From: Microbacterium paraoxydans
GTDB lineage: Bacteria; Actinomycetota; Actinomycetes; Actinomycetales; Microbacteriaceae
Direction: 5' to 3'
Assembly: GCF_020524545.1 (NCBI RefSeq)
Contig: NZ_JAIVLG010000004.1
Location: 372,001-436,000 of the forward strand
Length of the DNA: 64,000 nt
Positions within the stretch are counted from its first letter, which is position 1; every line of letters starts with the position of its first letter. The notes under the pieces were generated by a model. That model was not told the origin of the DNA, did no database searches, and worked only from the letters and a program-made list of their open reading frames with translations. Positions 35,920 through 46,088 of this stretch are shown here, piece by piece. A program made the position numbers and the translations under genes.

Positions 35920-35957
35920 CAGGAGGCGTCGGGATTCCCGACGCCTCCTGTCGTTTC
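35920..35957 (+). terminator. Terminator after rpsD
   Basis: CAGGAGGCGTCGGGA (35920-35934) and its exact reverse complement (35936-35950) form a very long stem, followed by TCGTTTCC. The T-run is short, but the stem strength makes termination likely. Confidence 0.8.
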
Positions 35958-36009
35958 CGCATACGATGGTGACACCGCGCCTTCGCGGGTCAAAGGCAAG
36001 GATGGCGAC

Positions 36010-36198
36010 ATGAAGAACGTGCTGTGGTTCCTGATCGGTGTGATCGGCGGCTTCGTCGCGGCTCACTTCATGAACAAGGACCCGCGTGGTCACGACATCC
36101 TCGCCGAGGTCGACGCCAGGATCAACGGATTCACCGCGATCCTCGGCGACGCCTACCGCGAGCAGGAGGCACGGCTCACGGAGCCGGGCGACAACTGA
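36010..36198 (+). CDS. Small membrane-anchored protein upstream of alaS
   Basis: A 62-residue protein with one N-terminal membrane helix (VLWFLIGVIGGFVAAHFM) and a short polar tail (INGFTAILGDAYREQEARL). No known function; a comparable small ORF often precedes alaS in related actinobacteria. AAGGAT, both a possible ribosome site and a -10-like hexamer, lies six bases before the ATG. Probably expressed ahead of alaS. Confidence 0.65.
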   Translation: MKNVLWFLIGVIGGFVAAHFMNKDPRGHDILAEVDARINGFTAILGDAYREQEARLTEPGDN

Positions 36199-36253
36199 AC
36201 CACCGCAGCAGCGCCCCGGCGCGGCATCTTCACGCAAGGACACCCGGCACTCT

Positions 36254-38914
36254 ATGAAAACTGCGGAGATCGCGCAGCGTTACCTCGACTACTTCGAGAA
36301 GAACGACCACCTCATCGTCCCCTCGGCCTCGCTCGTCAGCGACGACCCGTCGCTGCTGTTCACGGTCGCCGGCATGGTGCCGATGATCCCGTATCTCACG
36401 GGCGTCGTTCCCGCGCCGCATCCGCGGATCGCCGACGTGCAGAAGTGCATCCGCACCAACGACATCGAAGAGGTCGGCCGGACCGCCCGTCACGGCACGT
36501 TCTTTCAGATGCTGGGCAACTGGTCGTTCGGGGACTACTTCAAGGAAGGCGCGATCCGCTACGCCTGGGAGCTGCTGACGAGTTCCGAGTCTGATGGCGG
36601 TCTCGGCTTCGACGAGAAGGATCTGTGGGTCACCGTCTACGAGACGGACGACGAGGCCGAGGCCATCTGGCGCGACATCATCGGTCTCAAGCCGGAGCGC
36701 ATCCAGCGTCTCGGGCGAGCGGACAACTACTGGAACACGGGACAGCCCGGACCCGGCGGTCCCGATTCGGAGATCTTCTTCGACCGTGGCCCGGCGTACG
36801 GGAAGGACGGTGGCCCCGCCGTCGACGACTCACGGTTCCTGGAGATCTGGAACCTCGTGTTCATGCAGGACTTCATCGAGAACATCCGCAGCAAGACGGA
36901 GTTCGACATCGTCGGCGAGCTGCCGATGAAGAACATCGACACCGGGATGGGACTCGAGCGCGTCGCCTTCCTCAAGCAGGGCGTCGACAACATGTACGAG
37001 TCCGACCAGGTGCGTCCGGTGCTCGACCGTGCGATCGAGCTCTCGGGCCGCGCCTACGGTGCCCAGCACGAGGACGACGTGCGATTCCGTGTCGTCGCCG
37101 ACCACGTGCGCTCTTCCCTCATGCTCCTCTCCGACGGCGTGCGTCCATCGAACGAGGGCCGCGGGTACATCCTCCGCCGGTTGATGCGTCGCACAGTCCG
37201 CGCCATGCGGCTGCTCGGCGTCGACGAGCCCGTGTTCCCGGAACTGTTCGCCGCCTCGCGCGACGCGATGAAGTCCGCGTATCCGGTGCTCGAGAAGGAC
37301 TGGCCGGTGCTCTCGGCATCGGCGTTCGCGGAAGAGGAGACGTTCCGCCGGACCCTTGTGGCCGGCTCCACGATCCTCGATCTCGCCCTCGACGAGACGA
37401 GGAAGGGCGGCGGGAAGACGCTCAGCGGTTCCGAGGCGTTCCTGCTCCACGACACGTACGGGTTCCCGATCGACCTCACCCTCGAAGTCGCCGAGGAAGC
37501 CGGACTGGACGTCGACCGCACCGCTTTCGACTCGCTCATGCAGGAGCAACGTCAGCGAGCCAAGGACGACGCCCGCAACCGCAAGCGTCAGCTCGCCGAC
37601 GTATCGGTCTACCGAGAGCTGCGTGCCCTGGGAGAGACCGGCTTCGACGGATACACCGCACTCGAGGTCGAGTCCCGGGTGCTCGGTCTCCTCGTCGACG
37701 GCATGCCGGTGCGCAGCGCATCCGAGGGACAGATCGCGGAAGTCGTGCTCGCCGAGACGACGCTGTACGCCGAGTCCGGGGGTCAGGTGGCTGACAAGGG
37801 CACGATCGTGGGCCCGGGCTACGCGCTCGAAGTGCTCGACGTGCAGAAGCCGGTTCCCGGACTCATCAGCCACACCGTCGAGGTCACGCGCGGAAGCGTG
37901 GCGGTCGACGACGTCGCGACGTCGGTGGTGGACGCGGCGAACCGCCGTGCAGCTCGCCAGGCACACTCTGCCACTCACCTCGTGCACGCTGCTCTCCGGG
38001 ACACCCTCGGTCCGACGGCGACGCAGGCCGGATCCTTGAACCGCGCCGGCTACATGCGATTCGACTTCGCCTGGTCGCAGGCGCTCTCGACCGACACACG
38101 CAGCGAGATCGAGGAGATCACCAACCGCGCGGTGCAGGACGCCCTGGAGGTGACCACGCGCATCGTCTCGCTCGATGAGGCGAAGGAAGCCGGGGCCATG
38201 GCGCTGTTCGGCGAGAAGTACGGTGACGTCGTGCGCATGGTCGACATCGGTGGGCCCTGGTCCCGCGAGCTCTGCGCCGGGACGCACGTGAGCACCAGTG
38301 CCGAGATCGGGCTGGTCAGTCTGGTCGGGGAGTCCTCGGTCGGTGCCTCCAACCGTCGTATCGAAGCGCTCGTCGGTGCCGACGCGTTCCGTGAACTCGC
38401 CGCTGAGCGGGCGATCGTGTCGCAGTTGACGAGTTCCCTCAAGACGCCGCGTGAGCAGCTGCCGGAGCGGATCGCCGATCTCGCCGCCAGCCTCAAGGCC
38501 GCGGAGAAGCGCATCGCCCAGTTCGAGGCGAAGGAGCGGGCCGGGCAGGTGCCAGCCATCGTCGACGCCGCGACGCGCGTCGGCGCGTTCCGACTGGCCG
38601 CGCAGAGCCTGGGTGAGGTCGCATCGGCGGATGACGTGCGAGACCTCGTCAACGGCGTGCGCGATCGACTCGGCTCGGACGCCGCTGTGGTGGCCCTCGG
38701 CGCCGTCGTGGGCGGCCGGCCGGTCGTGGTCGTCGCGACGAACGACGCGGCGCGCTCGGCGGGAGCCAAGGCCGGTGCGCTCGCGAAGCGCGCGGCCGGC
38801 GTGCTCGGCGGTGGTGGCGGTGGGCGCGACGATGTCGCACAAGGCGGCGGCGCAGACGCGGCGGCTCTGCCCGCGGCGCTCGAGGCCATCGCTCAGGAGT
38901 TGCGCGGCGCGTGA
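36254..38914 (+). CDS. alaS: Alanine--tRNA ligase
   Basis: An 886-residue synthetase. The catalytic core shows RTNDIEEVGRTARHGTFFQMLGNWSFGDYFKE and DTGMGLER; the editing domain has HSATHLVHAALRD and the zinc residues CAGTH. The C-terminal domain ends in a Gly-rich GGGGGG stretch typical of AlaRS. The conserved MKTAEIAQRYLDYF fixes the ATG at 36254; the upstream open frame is not part of it. The stop overlaps the ruvX GTG by four bases. Confidence 0.97.
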   Translation: MKTAEIAQRYLDYFEKNDHLIVPSASLVSDDPSLLFTVAGMVPMIPYLTGVVPAPHPRIADVQKCIRTNDIEEVGRTARHGTFFQMLGNWSFGDYFKEGAIRYAWELLTSSESDGGLGFDEKDLWVTVYETDDEAEAIWRDIIGLKPERIQRLGRADNYWNTGQPGPGGPDSEIFFDRGPAYGKDGGPAVDDSRFLEIWNLVFMQDFIENIRSKTEFDIVGELPMKNIDTGMGLERVAFLKQGVDNMYESDQVRPVLDRAIELSGRAYGAQHEDDVRFRVVADHVRSSLMLLSDGVRPSNEGRGYILRRLMRRTVRAMRLLGVDEPVFPELFAASRDAMKSAYPVLEKDWPVLSASAFAEEETFRRTLVAGSTILDLALDETRKGGGKTLSGSEAFLLHDTYGFPIDLTLEVAEEAGLDVDRTAFDSLMQEQRQRAKDDARNRKRQLADVSVYRELRALGETGFDGYTALEVESRVLGLLVDGMPVRSASEGQIAEVVLAETTLYAESGGQVADKGTIVGPGYALEVLDVQKPVPGLISHTVEVTRGSVAVDDVATSVVDAANRRAARQAHSATHLVHAALRDTLGPTATQAGSLNRAGYMRFDFAWSQALSTDTRSEIEEITNRAVQDALEVTTRIVSLDEAKEAGAMALFGEKYGDVVRMVDIGGPWSRELCAGTHVSTSAEIGLVSLVGESSVGASNRRIEALVGADAFRELAAERAIVSQLTSSLKTPREQLPERIADLAASLKAAEKRIAQFEAKERAGQVPAIVDAATRVGAFRLAAQSLGEVASADDVRDLVNGVRDRLGSDAAVVALGAVVGGRPVVVVATNDAARSAGAKAGALAKRAAGVLGGGGGGRDDVAQGGGADAAALPAALEAIAQELRGA

Positions 38915-39384
38915 GCACTTTCCGCCGCGGCGTACGGCTCGGCATCGACGTGGGGCGCGCGCGGGTCGGTGTCGCGCGCTGCGACCCCGACGGCATGCTT
39001 GCCGTCCCCGTGGAGACGGTGCCCCGCGACGAGGCCTCGATCGCCAGAATCCTTCAGATCGCGAGCGACTACGACCTGTTGGAGTTCGTGGTCGGCCTGC
39101 CGGTGAACCTGCAGGGCACGGATACCCCGTCGACCACGGACGCGCGGGAGTTCGCGGCGGAACTCCACCGCCGCAGCGGCACTCCGGTGAGGCTGGTGGA
39201 TGAGCGGTTGAGCACCGTGACGGCGCATGCCGCATTGCGCAGTTCCGGGAGATCCCAGAAGAAGTCTCGTAGCATTGTGGATCAGGTCGCCGCCGTGGTG
39301 CTTCTGCAGCAGGCGATCGACATGGAGAAGAGCACCGGAAACCCGGCCGGTGCCATCATCTCGCCTGACGAGGAGCACGCCTGA
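38911..39384 (+). CDS. ruvX: Putative Holliday junction resolvase RuvX (YqgF)
   Basis: A 157-residue RNase H-fold nuclease also linked to pre-16S rRNA 5'-end processing. The first motif is LGIDVGRARVGVARCDPDG; VVGLPVNLQGTD and VDERLSTVTAHAALRSSGRSQKKSRSIVDQVAAVVLLQ follow with the usual acidic residues. GTG start overlaps alaS; mltG starts two bases after the stop. The order alaS-ruvX-mltG-aro is standard for actinobacteria. Confidence 0.93.
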   Translation: MSTFRRGVRLGIDVGRARVGVARCDPDGMLAVPVETVPRDEASIARILQIASDYDLLEFVVGLPVNLQGTDTPSTTDAREFAAELHRRSGTPVRLVDERLSTVTAHAALRSSGRSQKKSRSIVDQVAAVVLLQQAIDMEKSTGNPAGAIISPDEEHA

Positions 39385-39386
39385 CG

Positions 39387-40883
39387 ATGTCCGAACGCGA
39401 CAACGAAACGCCGCGGCACGACGCAGATTCCCGCCTGGGGGATCTCTTCGAGAACCTGCCAGAGCCGACCGCGCAGATTCCCACGGTCGACAACAGCGCG
39501 CCCGTTCCGGGGTCGCGTCGGGCGGCGAGAGCGGCGGCTGCGGGGGAGTCGCGCGCCGTACGCGGAGCTGATACGCCGACCGAGGCTTCGCCCGTGCCGG
39601 TTCGTGCCTCTGCGGACGACGCCGTCGCCGCCGCAGGTGGGCTGCCATCGCCGACTCCGGTCCGTGCCTCGGCAGATGCCGCAGACACCCCCACGCGGGT
39701 CGTGCCCCGGATCGAGTCGTCGTCCGGTGCCGCGGCGACGCCAGAGCCTGCGCTCGGCGGCGGGCTGGACGACCTCTTCGTGCCCCATGACGATCACGTC
39801 GAAGCGGCGCCGAGGAAGAAGCGCCGAAAGGGATGCCTGATCGCCCTGATCATCGGGCTGGCAATCCTTGGCGGTATCGCCGCTGCCGGCGTCTGGGTGG
39901 CGAACACCTATGGCGAGAAGATCAGTGACGCCATGGGCTGGGGTGAGCCGAAGGACTGGGAGCCCGGGATGGCGACCGGCGAGGCGACGGTCACGATCAA
40001 GCAGGGCGACACAGGCGCGCCCGTGTCCACCGCGCTGTTCGAAGCCGGCGTCACGAAGACGGAGGACGTGTTCTACGACTACCTCGTCGACGAGAACATC
40101 GCGGTCACGTTCTACCCGGGTGTGTACACGCTGCAGAAGAAGATGACAGCGGAGGCGGCGCTCGAGGCTCTCCGGAACGAGGACAACCGGGTCGCGAACG
40201 CGGTGGGGCTGACGGAAGGCGGGACCATCGCGTCGTCGTTGCCGACCATGGCCGAGACACTGGGCATCCCGCTCGCCGACTTCGAAGCGGCCGTCGCAGA
40301 TCCGTCCGCCTACGGTGTCGGGGCGCAGAGCCTGGAAGGCTGGCTGTTCCCCGCGGTGTACGAGTTCGATCCCGGGGTGACGGCCACGCAGGTGATCCAG
40401 CGGATGGTCGACCGCACCAGGGAGTCGCTGACCTCTGCGGGCGTCCCGGCCGGCGATGAGGAGCGCGTGCTGACGATCGCCTCGATCATCCAGCGAGAAG
40501 GTCGGCTCGATGACTTCGCGAAGGTGTCGCGGGTGATCCAGAACCGTCTCGACATCGACATGAAGCTGCAGATGGACTCGACTGCGCAGTACGGCTACGG
40601 CTCGCTGCACGAGGGCGTCGTGTCGAGCTCCAAGGAGGCGCTGGAAGACGACAACCCCTGGAACACGTACGTGCACGAGGGGCTCCCCGTGACGCCGATC
40701 GCGAATCCGAGCGACGCCGCGATCCTGGCGGCGATGAACCCCGTCGACGGCCCATGGCTCTACTTCGTCACGATCAACCTCAGCACGGGGGAGACGCAGT
40801 TCTCCGAGACGATGGCCGAGCATGAGCAGGGGATCGAGAAGTGGCGCGAATGGTGCCGCGCGAACCCGGATGCCGGGTGCTGA
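39387..40883 (+). CDS. mltG: Endolytic murein transglycosylase MltG
   Basis: A 498-residue cell-wall enzyme that cuts nascent glycan strands and limits their length. A long disordered cytosolic head (about residues 1-145, Ala/Pro-rich, with two copies of a P-x-PVRASAD element) is followed by one membrane helix (about 150-171) and the YceG domain. The catalytic Glu is in SIIQREGRLDDFAKVS (about residue 368), and SDAAILAAMNPVDGPWLYFV is the C-terminal signature. Basic KKRRKG lies just before the helix, as expected for a type II membrane protein. Confidence 0.93.
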   Translation: MSERDNETPRHDADSRLGDLFENLPEPTAQIPTVDNSAPVPGSRRAARAAAAGESRAVRGADTPTEASPVPVRASADDAVAAAGGLPSPTPVRASADAADTPTRVVPRIESSSGAAATPEPALGGGLDDLFVPHDDHVEAAPRKKRRKGCLIALIIGLAILGGIAAAGVWVANTYGEKISDAMGWGEPKDWEPGMATGEATVTIKQGDTGAPVSTALFEAGVTKTEDVFYDYLVDENIAVTFYPGVYTLQKKMTAEAALEALRNEDNRVANAVGLTEGGTIASSLPTMAETLGIPLADFEAAVADPSAYGVGAQSLEGWLFPAVYEFDPGVTATQVIQRMVDRTRESLTSAGVPAGDEERVLTIASIIQREGRLDDFAKVSRVIQNRLDIDMKLQMDSTAQYGYGSLHEGVVSSSKEALEDDNPWNTYVHEGLPVTPIANPSDAAILAAMNPVDGPWLYFVTINLSTGETQFSETMAEHEQGIEKWREWCRANPDAGC

Positions 40884-40887
40884 CCCG

Positions 40888-41700
40888 GTGACGCGCACTC
40901 GTCTCGCGGTCTGGGGCGACCCGATCGCGCACTCCAAGTCTCCCGAGCTGCACGCTGCCGCCTACCGTGTGCTCGGTCTCGACTGGGAGTACGGGCGTCG
41001 TCAAGTCACCTCAGACGCTTTCGGGGCGGCCCTCGATCGCCTCGACGGCACGTGGCGCGGCCTCTCCCTGACCATGCCGCTGAAAGAGGCCGCCTTTCGC
41101 GCTGCGACGAGCGTGGATCGGCACGCCGAACTCACAGGGGCCGTCAACACCCTGTTGCTGGGGGCCGACATCAAAGGGTTCAACACGGATGTGGGCGGCA
41201 TCGTCGATGCGCTGCGCGAGTCCGGCATCACTGAAGTCTCCCGCGTGCGGATCCTCGGCGCGGGAGCGACGGCGGCCTCTGCACTGGTCGCCTCGGCCGA
41301 GATCGGCGCGACGGATGTCTCGGTGCATGCGCGGCGCCCCGACAAGGCCGCGGCGCTGATCGCACTCGGTGCTCGAATCGGTCTCGATGTGCAGGCGCAC
41401 CCGCTGGAAGAGTCCTCCTCGTCCGTGGAACTCACCATAGCCACCCTGCCCAGCGGCACCGTGCTGCCGGCGCAGACGTCATCTTCGCTCGCCGCCGATG
41501 GGGGAGCGCTGTTCGATGCCGCCTACGCGCCCTGGCCATCCGCGCTGGGCTCCGCCTGGGGGGAGGCGCCGGTGGTCTCCGGGCTCGGGATGCTGCTCCA
41601 TCAGGCCGTGCGGCAGATCCGGATCTTCGTGCACGGTGACCCCGTGATCCCGCTCGAGGACGAGGCGGCCGTCGTCGCAGCCATGCGCGCCGCGCTCTGA
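40888..41700 (+). CDS. aroE: Shikimate dehydrogenase
   Basis: A 270-residue NADP-dependent enzyme reducing 3-dehydroshikimate. The substrate domain starts RLAVWGDPIAHSKSPELH; the catalytic lysine is in SLTMPLKEAAFR; NTDVGG carries the substrate Asp; GAGATAASAL is the nucleotide-binding loop. GTG at 40888 fits the family N-terminus; an ATG at 40870 overlapping mltG is an alternative. First gene of the aro run. Confidence 0.94.
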   Translation: MTRTRLAVWGDPIAHSKSPELHAAAYRVLGLDWEYGRRQVTSDAFGAALDRLDGTWRGLSLTMPLKEAAFRAATSVDRHAELTGAVNTLLLGADIKGFNTDVGGIVDALRESGITEVSRVRILGAGATAASALVASAEIGATDVSVHARRPDKAAALIALGARIGLDVQAHPLEESSSSVELTIATLPSGTVLPAQTSSSLAADGGALFDAAYAPWPSALGSAWGEAPVVSGLGMLLHQAVRQIRIFVHGDPVIPLEDEAAVVAAMRAAL

Positions 41701-41757
41701 GCGGGCCGCGTCGAAACGCGGCGCGGCGAGGGGGCCAACCCGTGGGAGACTGGAGCA

Positions 41758-42987
41758 ATGCTCCGCGTGCTCACAGCCGGCGAATCGCACGGCCCAGAAC
41801 TCATCGCCGTCATGGAGGGCCTGCCCTCCGGCGTCCCGGTGTCCTCCGAAGCCATCCAGTCCGATCTCGCTCGTCGCAAGCTGGGCTATGGCCGTGGCTC
41901 GCGCATGAAGTTCGAGCAGGACGCACTGACCATCTCCGGCGGCGTGCGGCACGGCAAGAGCCTGGGCAGCCCGATCGCTCTGCGCATCGGCAACACCGAG
42001 TGGCCGAAGTGGATCGAGGTCATGAACCCCGAGCCCGTGGCGCTCACCGACAAGTCCCGTGGGCGCAGCGCGCCCCTCACCCGTCCACGTCCAGGGCACG
42101 CGGACCTCGTGGGCATGCAGAAGTACGACTTCGACGAGGCGCGTCCGATCCTCGAACGAGCGAGTGCTCGGGAGACGGCTGCGCGTGTCGCGCTCGGGGC
42201 GATCGCCCGATCGTTCCTCGGTGAGCTCGGCATCCGCCTCGTCAGTCACACCCTGTCGATCGGGCCCGTGCGGGTGCCCGAGGGGTCTCCGCTCCCCACG
42301 CCCGACGATGTCGAGGCGCTCGACGCCGATCCGCTGCGGTGCTTCGACGCCGCGACCTCCGCGCTGATGGTGGCCGAGGTCGATGACGCGAAGAAGGACG
42401 GTGACACGCTCGGCGGTATCGTCGAGGTGCTCGCATACGGGCTTCCTCCGGGACTCGGCTCGCACGTGCACTGGGACCGCCGGCTCGACGCGCGTCTCGC
42501 TCAGGCGCTCATGAGCATCCAGGCGATCAAGGGCGTCGAGGTCGGCGACGGCTTCGAGACCACGCGCCGCCGAGGCTCGGCCGCGCACGACGAGCTCTTC
42601 GCCACCGCGGACGGCATCACTCGCGGCTCGGACAGAGCCGGAGGCACGGAAGGCGGCATGTCCACCGGGACCGTGTTACGCGTCCGCGCCGGGATGAAGC
42701 CGATCGCGACGGTCCCGCATGCTCTGCGCACGATCGACACCGCCACGGGTGACGACGCCACCGCTCACCACCAGCGCTCCGACGTGTGCGCCGTGCCCGC
42801 AGCCGGAGTGGTCGCCGAGGCCATGGTCGCCGTCGAGCTCGCGAACGCCGTGCTGGAGAAGTTCGGTGGCGACAGCATCCGCGAGACCCGTCGCAACCTC
42901 GAGGCGTACCTCGACGGCATCCCGGCGGGACTGCGCACGACACCGGCGTCCGAGGCGGCGCTCATCGCGCATGACGAGCGCGACTGA
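41758..42987 (+). CDS. aroC: Chorismate synthase
   Basis: A 409-residue FMN-dependent enzyme making chorismate from EPSP. Signatures: [55 protein letters not shown] and the C-terminal [25 protein letters not shown] sits six bases before the ATG with GGAG between, so the gene may have its own weak promoter. It overlaps aroK by 17 bp. Confidence 0.97.
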   Translation: MLRVLTAGESHGPELIAVMEGLPSGVPVSSEAIQSDLARRKLGYGRGSRMKFEQDALTISGGVRHGKSLGSPIALRIGNTEWPKWIEVMNPEPVALTDKSRGRSAPLTRPRPGHADLVGMQKYDFDEARPILERASARETAARVALGAIARSFLGELGIRLVSHTLSIGPVRVPEGSPLPTPDDVEALDADPLRCFDAATSALMVAEVDDAKKDGDTLGGIVEVLAYGLPPGLGSHVHWDRRLDARLAQALMSIQAIKGVEVGDGFETTRRRGSAAHDELFATADGITRGSDRAGGTEGGMSTGTVLRVRAGMKPIATVPHALRTIDTATGDDATAHHQRSDVCAVPAAGVVAEAMVAVELANAVLEKFGGDSIRETRRNLEAYLDGIPAGLRTTPASEAALIAHDERD

Positions 42988-43492
42988 GCCGCTCACGCTG
43001 GTGCTGGTGGGGCCGATGGCCGCCGGCAAGACCAGCGTCGGACGCCGCGTCGCTCGGAGGCTCGGTGTCGCCTTCCTCGATACGGACAAGCGCATCGTGG
43101 CGGAACACGGACCGATCCCCGCCATCTTCGCCGAGTACGGAGAAGCGCACTTCCGGGAGCTCGAACGCGCCGCGGTTGCCGAGGCCCTCGCCGAAGGCGG
43201 TGTGATCTCCCTCGGTGGCGGAGCGGTCACGCAGGCGGCCACCCGAGATCTCCTGAAGGCGCATCCGGTCGTCTTCCTGACGGTGAATGCGAGCGCGGTG
43301 GCGGACAGACTCCGCGGCAGCAGCCGTCCCCTCCTGGCAGGGGACGAGGATCCGGTGGAGCGCTGGAAGAAGATCTTCGAGGAACGCCGGGGGTGGTACG
43401 CCGAGGTCGCCTCGACCACCTTCGACACCTCGCGTCGTCCGATGCAGAAGATCGCGGACGACATCGTGGCATGGAGGAGAGAACAGCGATGA
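42971..43492 (+). CDS. aroK: Shikimate kinase
   Basis: A 173-residue P-loop kinase phosphorylating shikimate. [13 protein letters not shown] at residues 13-25 is the P-loop, FLDTDKRI the substrate Asp, [13 protein letters not shown] the shikimate site and LGGGAV the anion loop; the lid arginine is in RPLL. The ATG inside the aroC end gives the normal kinase N-terminus. The stop overlaps aroB (ATGA). Confidence 0.95.
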   Translation: MTSATEPLTLVLVGPMAAGKTSVGRRVARRLGVAFLDTDKRIVAEHGPIPAIFAEYGEAHFRELERAAVAEALAEGGVISLGGGAVTQAATRDLLKAHPVVFLTVNASAVADRLRGSSRPLLAGDEDPVERWKKIFEERRGWYAEVASTTFDTSRRPMQKIADDIVAWRREQR

Positions 43493-44577
43493 GTACGACG
43501 ACCATCAGCGTGACGGGAAACGACGCGTACGACATCACGATCGGACGCGGGATCCTCGATCGGGTCTCCGCCGCGCTCGCGCCGGGCGTCCGCAAAGTCC
43601 TGGTGGTGCACCCGCCGACGCTCGCGACCCGCGCGGCTGAGCTGCGCGACCGGCTCCTCGCCGACGCCGCTGACGGACCGCGTGAGGTACTGCTCGCGGA
43701 GATCCCGGATGCGGAGCAGGGCAAGCGCATCGAGGTCGCCGCCTTCTGCTGGCAGGTCATGGGACAGGCGGACTTCACCCGTAGCGATGCGGTCATCGGA
43801 TACGGTGGGGGAGCGGTGACGGACCTCGCCGGGTTCGTCGCCGCGACCTGGCTGCGTGGCGTGCAGCTGATCCAGGTGCCGACCACGGTGCTGGGACTCG
43901 TCGATGCGTCCGTCGGCGGCAAGACCGGCGTGAACACGGCCGAGGGCAAGAACCTCGTGGGTGCGTTCTGGGCGCCGAGTGCCGTGGTGGGTGACCTCGA
44001 TGAACTCGCCAGCCTCAGTGCCAACGAGGCGACCGCCGGATTCGCCGAGGTCGTCAAGGCCGGGTTCATCTGGGCTCCGGAGATCCTGGACATCATCGAG
44101 GCCGATCCGCTCCGCGCCGTTGACACGACATCCGAGGAGTTCCGTCGCGCGGTCGAACTGGCGATCGACATGAAGGCGAAGGTCGTCTCGGATGACTTCC
44201 GCGAGGCCGGACTCCGCGAGATCCTCAACTACGGACACACGCTCGGACACGCGATCGAGCATGCGGAACGGTACCGCTGGCGGCATGGTGCGGCGATCTC
44301 GGTCGGGATGCTCTACGCCGCAGAGCTCTCGCGCCTCGCGGGGCGTCTGTCCGACTCTGCGGCCGAACGGCATCGTTCCATCTTGGAATCACTCGGCCTT
44401 CCGACGTCGTACCGCGCGGGTGCGTGGCCGCAGTTGCTCGCCACGATGCAGCGCGACAAGAAGAGCCGGGGAGGGATGCTGCGCTTCATCCTCCTCGACG
44501 ATCTCGCGAAGCCCACCGTCCTGCAGGCGCCGGATGAGTCTTTGCTGTTCGCCGCCTATCAGGAGGTCGGGGAATGA
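43489..44577 (+). CDS. aroB: 3-dehydroquinate synthase
   Basis: A 362-residue NAD- and metal-dependent cyclase for [26 protein letters not shown] is the cofactor/substrate region, [21 protein letters not shown] the active site, and [12 protein letters not shown] carries two metal histidines. GGAGAGA lies before the ATG at 43489. Overlaps at both ends (ATGA with aroK and with aroQ) show tight coupling. Confidence 0.97.
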   Translation: MSTTTISVTGNDAYDITIGRGILDRVSAALAPGVRKVLVVHPPTLATRAAELRDRLLADAADGPREVLLAEIPDAEQGKRIEVAAFCWQVMGQADFTRSDAVIGYGGGAVTDLAGFVAATWLRGVQLIQVPTTVLGLVDASVGGKTGVNTAEGKNLVGAFWAPSAVVGDLDELASLSANEATAGFAEVVKAGFIWAPEILDIIEADPLRAVDTTSEEFRRAVELAIDMKAKVVSDDFREAGLREILNYGHTLGHAIEHAERYRWRHGAAISVGMLYAAELSRLAGRLSDSAAERHRSILESLGLPTSYRAGAWPQLLATMQRDKKSRGGMLRFILLDDLAKPTVLQAPDESLLFAAYQEVGE

Positions 44578-45011
44578 GCCGCCGGATCCTCTTGCTCAAC
44601 GGACCGAACCTGAATCTTCTCGGTACCCGTGAGCCCGACGTGTACGGCACAGCCACACTCGCAGACGTGGAGCGGATCGCCGCCGACGCCGCTGCCGCGG
44701 CCGGATTCGAGATCCGGGCGTTGCAGAGCAACCATGAGGGCGTGCTGATCGACGCCATCCATGCGGCACGGGAGGACTGCGCCGGGATCGTGATCAATCC
44801 CGGCGGACTCACGCACACGTCCGTGGTGCTCCGCGATGCGCTCACCGGAGTGGCGCTGCCGTTCGCGGAGGTGCACATCTCCGACATCCTCCAGCGTGAG
44901 GACTTCCGTCACCACTCCTACCTGGAAGATGTGGCGGCCGTGCGCGTTTCAGGCCGGGGCGTCGACGGGTACGCGGACGCTGTGCGGCAGCTCACCGCAC
45001 TCATCCCGTAG
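44574..45011 (+). CDS. aroQ: 3-dehydroquinate dehydratase, type II
   Basis: A 145-residue dodecamer-type dehydratase. Signatures: [20 protein letters not shown] with the catalytic Tyr, [29 protein letters not shown] and VEVHISD-like EVHISDI. It is fused to nothing and ends with TAG that is part of a TAGAAT hexamer thought to be the efp -10. With aroE, C, K and B it covers five of the seven steps from DAHP to chorismate. Confidence 0.96.
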   Translation: MSRRILLLNGPNLNLLGTREPDVYGTATLADVERIAADAAAAAGFEIRALQSNHEGVLIDAIHAAREDCAGIVINPGGLTHTSVVLRDALTGVALPFAEVHISDILQREDFRHHSYLEDVAAVRVSGRGVDGYADAVRQLTALIP

Positions 45012-45014
45012 AAT
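45009..45014 (+). promoter_or_regulatory. Candidate -10 box for efp-nusB
   Basis: TAGAAT overlaps the aroQ stop codon, 52 bases before the efp ATG. It would separate efp-nusB transcription from the aro run. Confidence 0.5.
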
Positions 45015-45066
45015 CGACTGTCGGTCTCGTCCGACCCCGCAGACACACGAACGGAACTCGCAGCGC

Positions 45067-45627
45067 ATGGCATCTACCGCAGACATCAAGAACGGCGTCG
45101 TCCTCAGCATCGACGGGCAGCTCTGGAGCGTCATCGAGTTCCAGCATGTGAAGCCCGGCAAGGGCGGCGCCTTCGTGCGCACCAAGCTCAAGAACGTCGT
45201 CTCCGGCAAGGTCGTGGACCGCACGTACAACGCGGGCGCCAAGATCGAGATCGAGAACGTCGACCGCCGTGACTACACCTACCTGTACACCGACGGGGAC
45301 GGCTACGTCTTCATGGACCAGAGCGATTTCGACCAGATCACCGTCGGGGCCGCCACCGTGGGCGATGCGAAGAACTTCCTTCTCGAGAACCAGAACGTCA
45401 CGATCGCCCTGAACAACGGCAACCCGCTGTACCTCGACCTCCCGGCGTCCGTGATCCTCGAGATCACGTACACGGAGCCGGGCCTGCAGGGCGACCGCTC
45501 GTCGGCCGGCACCAAGCCCGCCACGCTCGAGACCGGCTACGAGATCCAGGTGCCGCTGTTCGTCGAGACCGGCACCAAGGTCAAGGTCGACACCCGCACG
45601 GGTGACTACCTCGGCCGCGAGAAGTAA
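45067..45627 (+). CDS. efp: Elongation factor P
   Basis: A 186-residue three-domain factor that rescues ribosomes stalled at proline stretches. KOW-like N-domain ([30 protein letters not shown]) with the loop lysine in KPGKGG, then two OB domains ending with [12 protein letters not shown]. No modification enzyme (EpmA or similar) is present in the window. nusB follows after three bases. Confidence 0.97.
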   Translation: MASTADIKNGVVLSIDGQLWSVIEFQHVKPGKGGAFVRTKLKNVVSGKVVDRTYNAGAKIEIENVDRRDYTYLYTDGDGYVFMDQSDFDQITVGAATVGDAKNFLLENQNVTIALNNGNPLYLDLPASVILEITYTEPGLQGDRSSAGTKPATLETGYEIQVPLFVETGTKVKVDTRTGDYLGREK

Positions 45628-45630
45628 GGC

Positions 45631-46041
45631 GTGAGCGCCCGGACGAAGGCGCGCAAGCGCGCTCTCGACATCCTCTTCTCCTCCGATGTGCGCGGGGATG
45701 ACCTGGCGGTGACGCTGGCCGCCGAGGCGAAGCGCGCCGCGAGTGAGCCCGCGCGCGAAGCCTCGTGGCTCTATGCGCGCGAGATCGTCGACGGCATCAT
45801 CGACACTCGTGGCGAGATCGACGAGCAGATCACGACGCACAGTCGGGATTGGAAGCTGGAGCGCATGCCCGCCGTCGATCGAGCCCTGCTCCGGATCGCC
45901 GTGTGGGAGATCCTGTACAACGACGAGGTGCCGACGGCTGTCGCGATCGATGAAGCGGTCGAACTCGCGAAAGAGTTCTCCACCGACGAATCCGGTGCCT
46001 TCGTGCACGGCGTCCTCGCGCGGGTGGCCCGCGCGGCCTGA
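45631..46041 (+). CDS. nusB: Transcription antitermination factor NusB
   Basis: A 136-residue all-helical boxA RNA-binding protein used in rRNA antitermination. N-terminus TKARKRALDILFSSD, then MPAVDRALLRIAVWEILYNDEVPTAVAIDEAVELAKEFSTDESGAFVHGVL, the NusB signature. GTG start three bases after efp. The efp-nusB pairing is usual for actinobacteria; in many relatives the pyr operon follows, but here two other genes intervene. Confidence 0.96.
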   Translation: MSARTKARKRALDILFSSDVRGDDLAVTLAAEAKRAASEPAREASWLYAREIVDGIIDTRGEIDEQITTHSRDWKLERMPAVDRALLRIAVWEILYNDEVPTAVAIDEAVELAKEFSTDESGAFVHGVLARVARAA

Positions 46042-46088
46042 ACCGTCCGACGCGCCCGACTGTCGGCGGTGGCGGAGAGGATGGACGC

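Noticed and set aside
33913..36243. Long minus-strand open frame opposite rarA and rpsD
   Set aside because: It lies antisense to two clear housekeeping genes and has no recognisable domain; long antisense frames are expected at this GC content.
36830..39235. Minus-strand open frame of about 800 codons opposite alaS
   Set aside because: Arg/Gly/Pro-rich composition, no motif, and fully antisense to alaS-ruvX.
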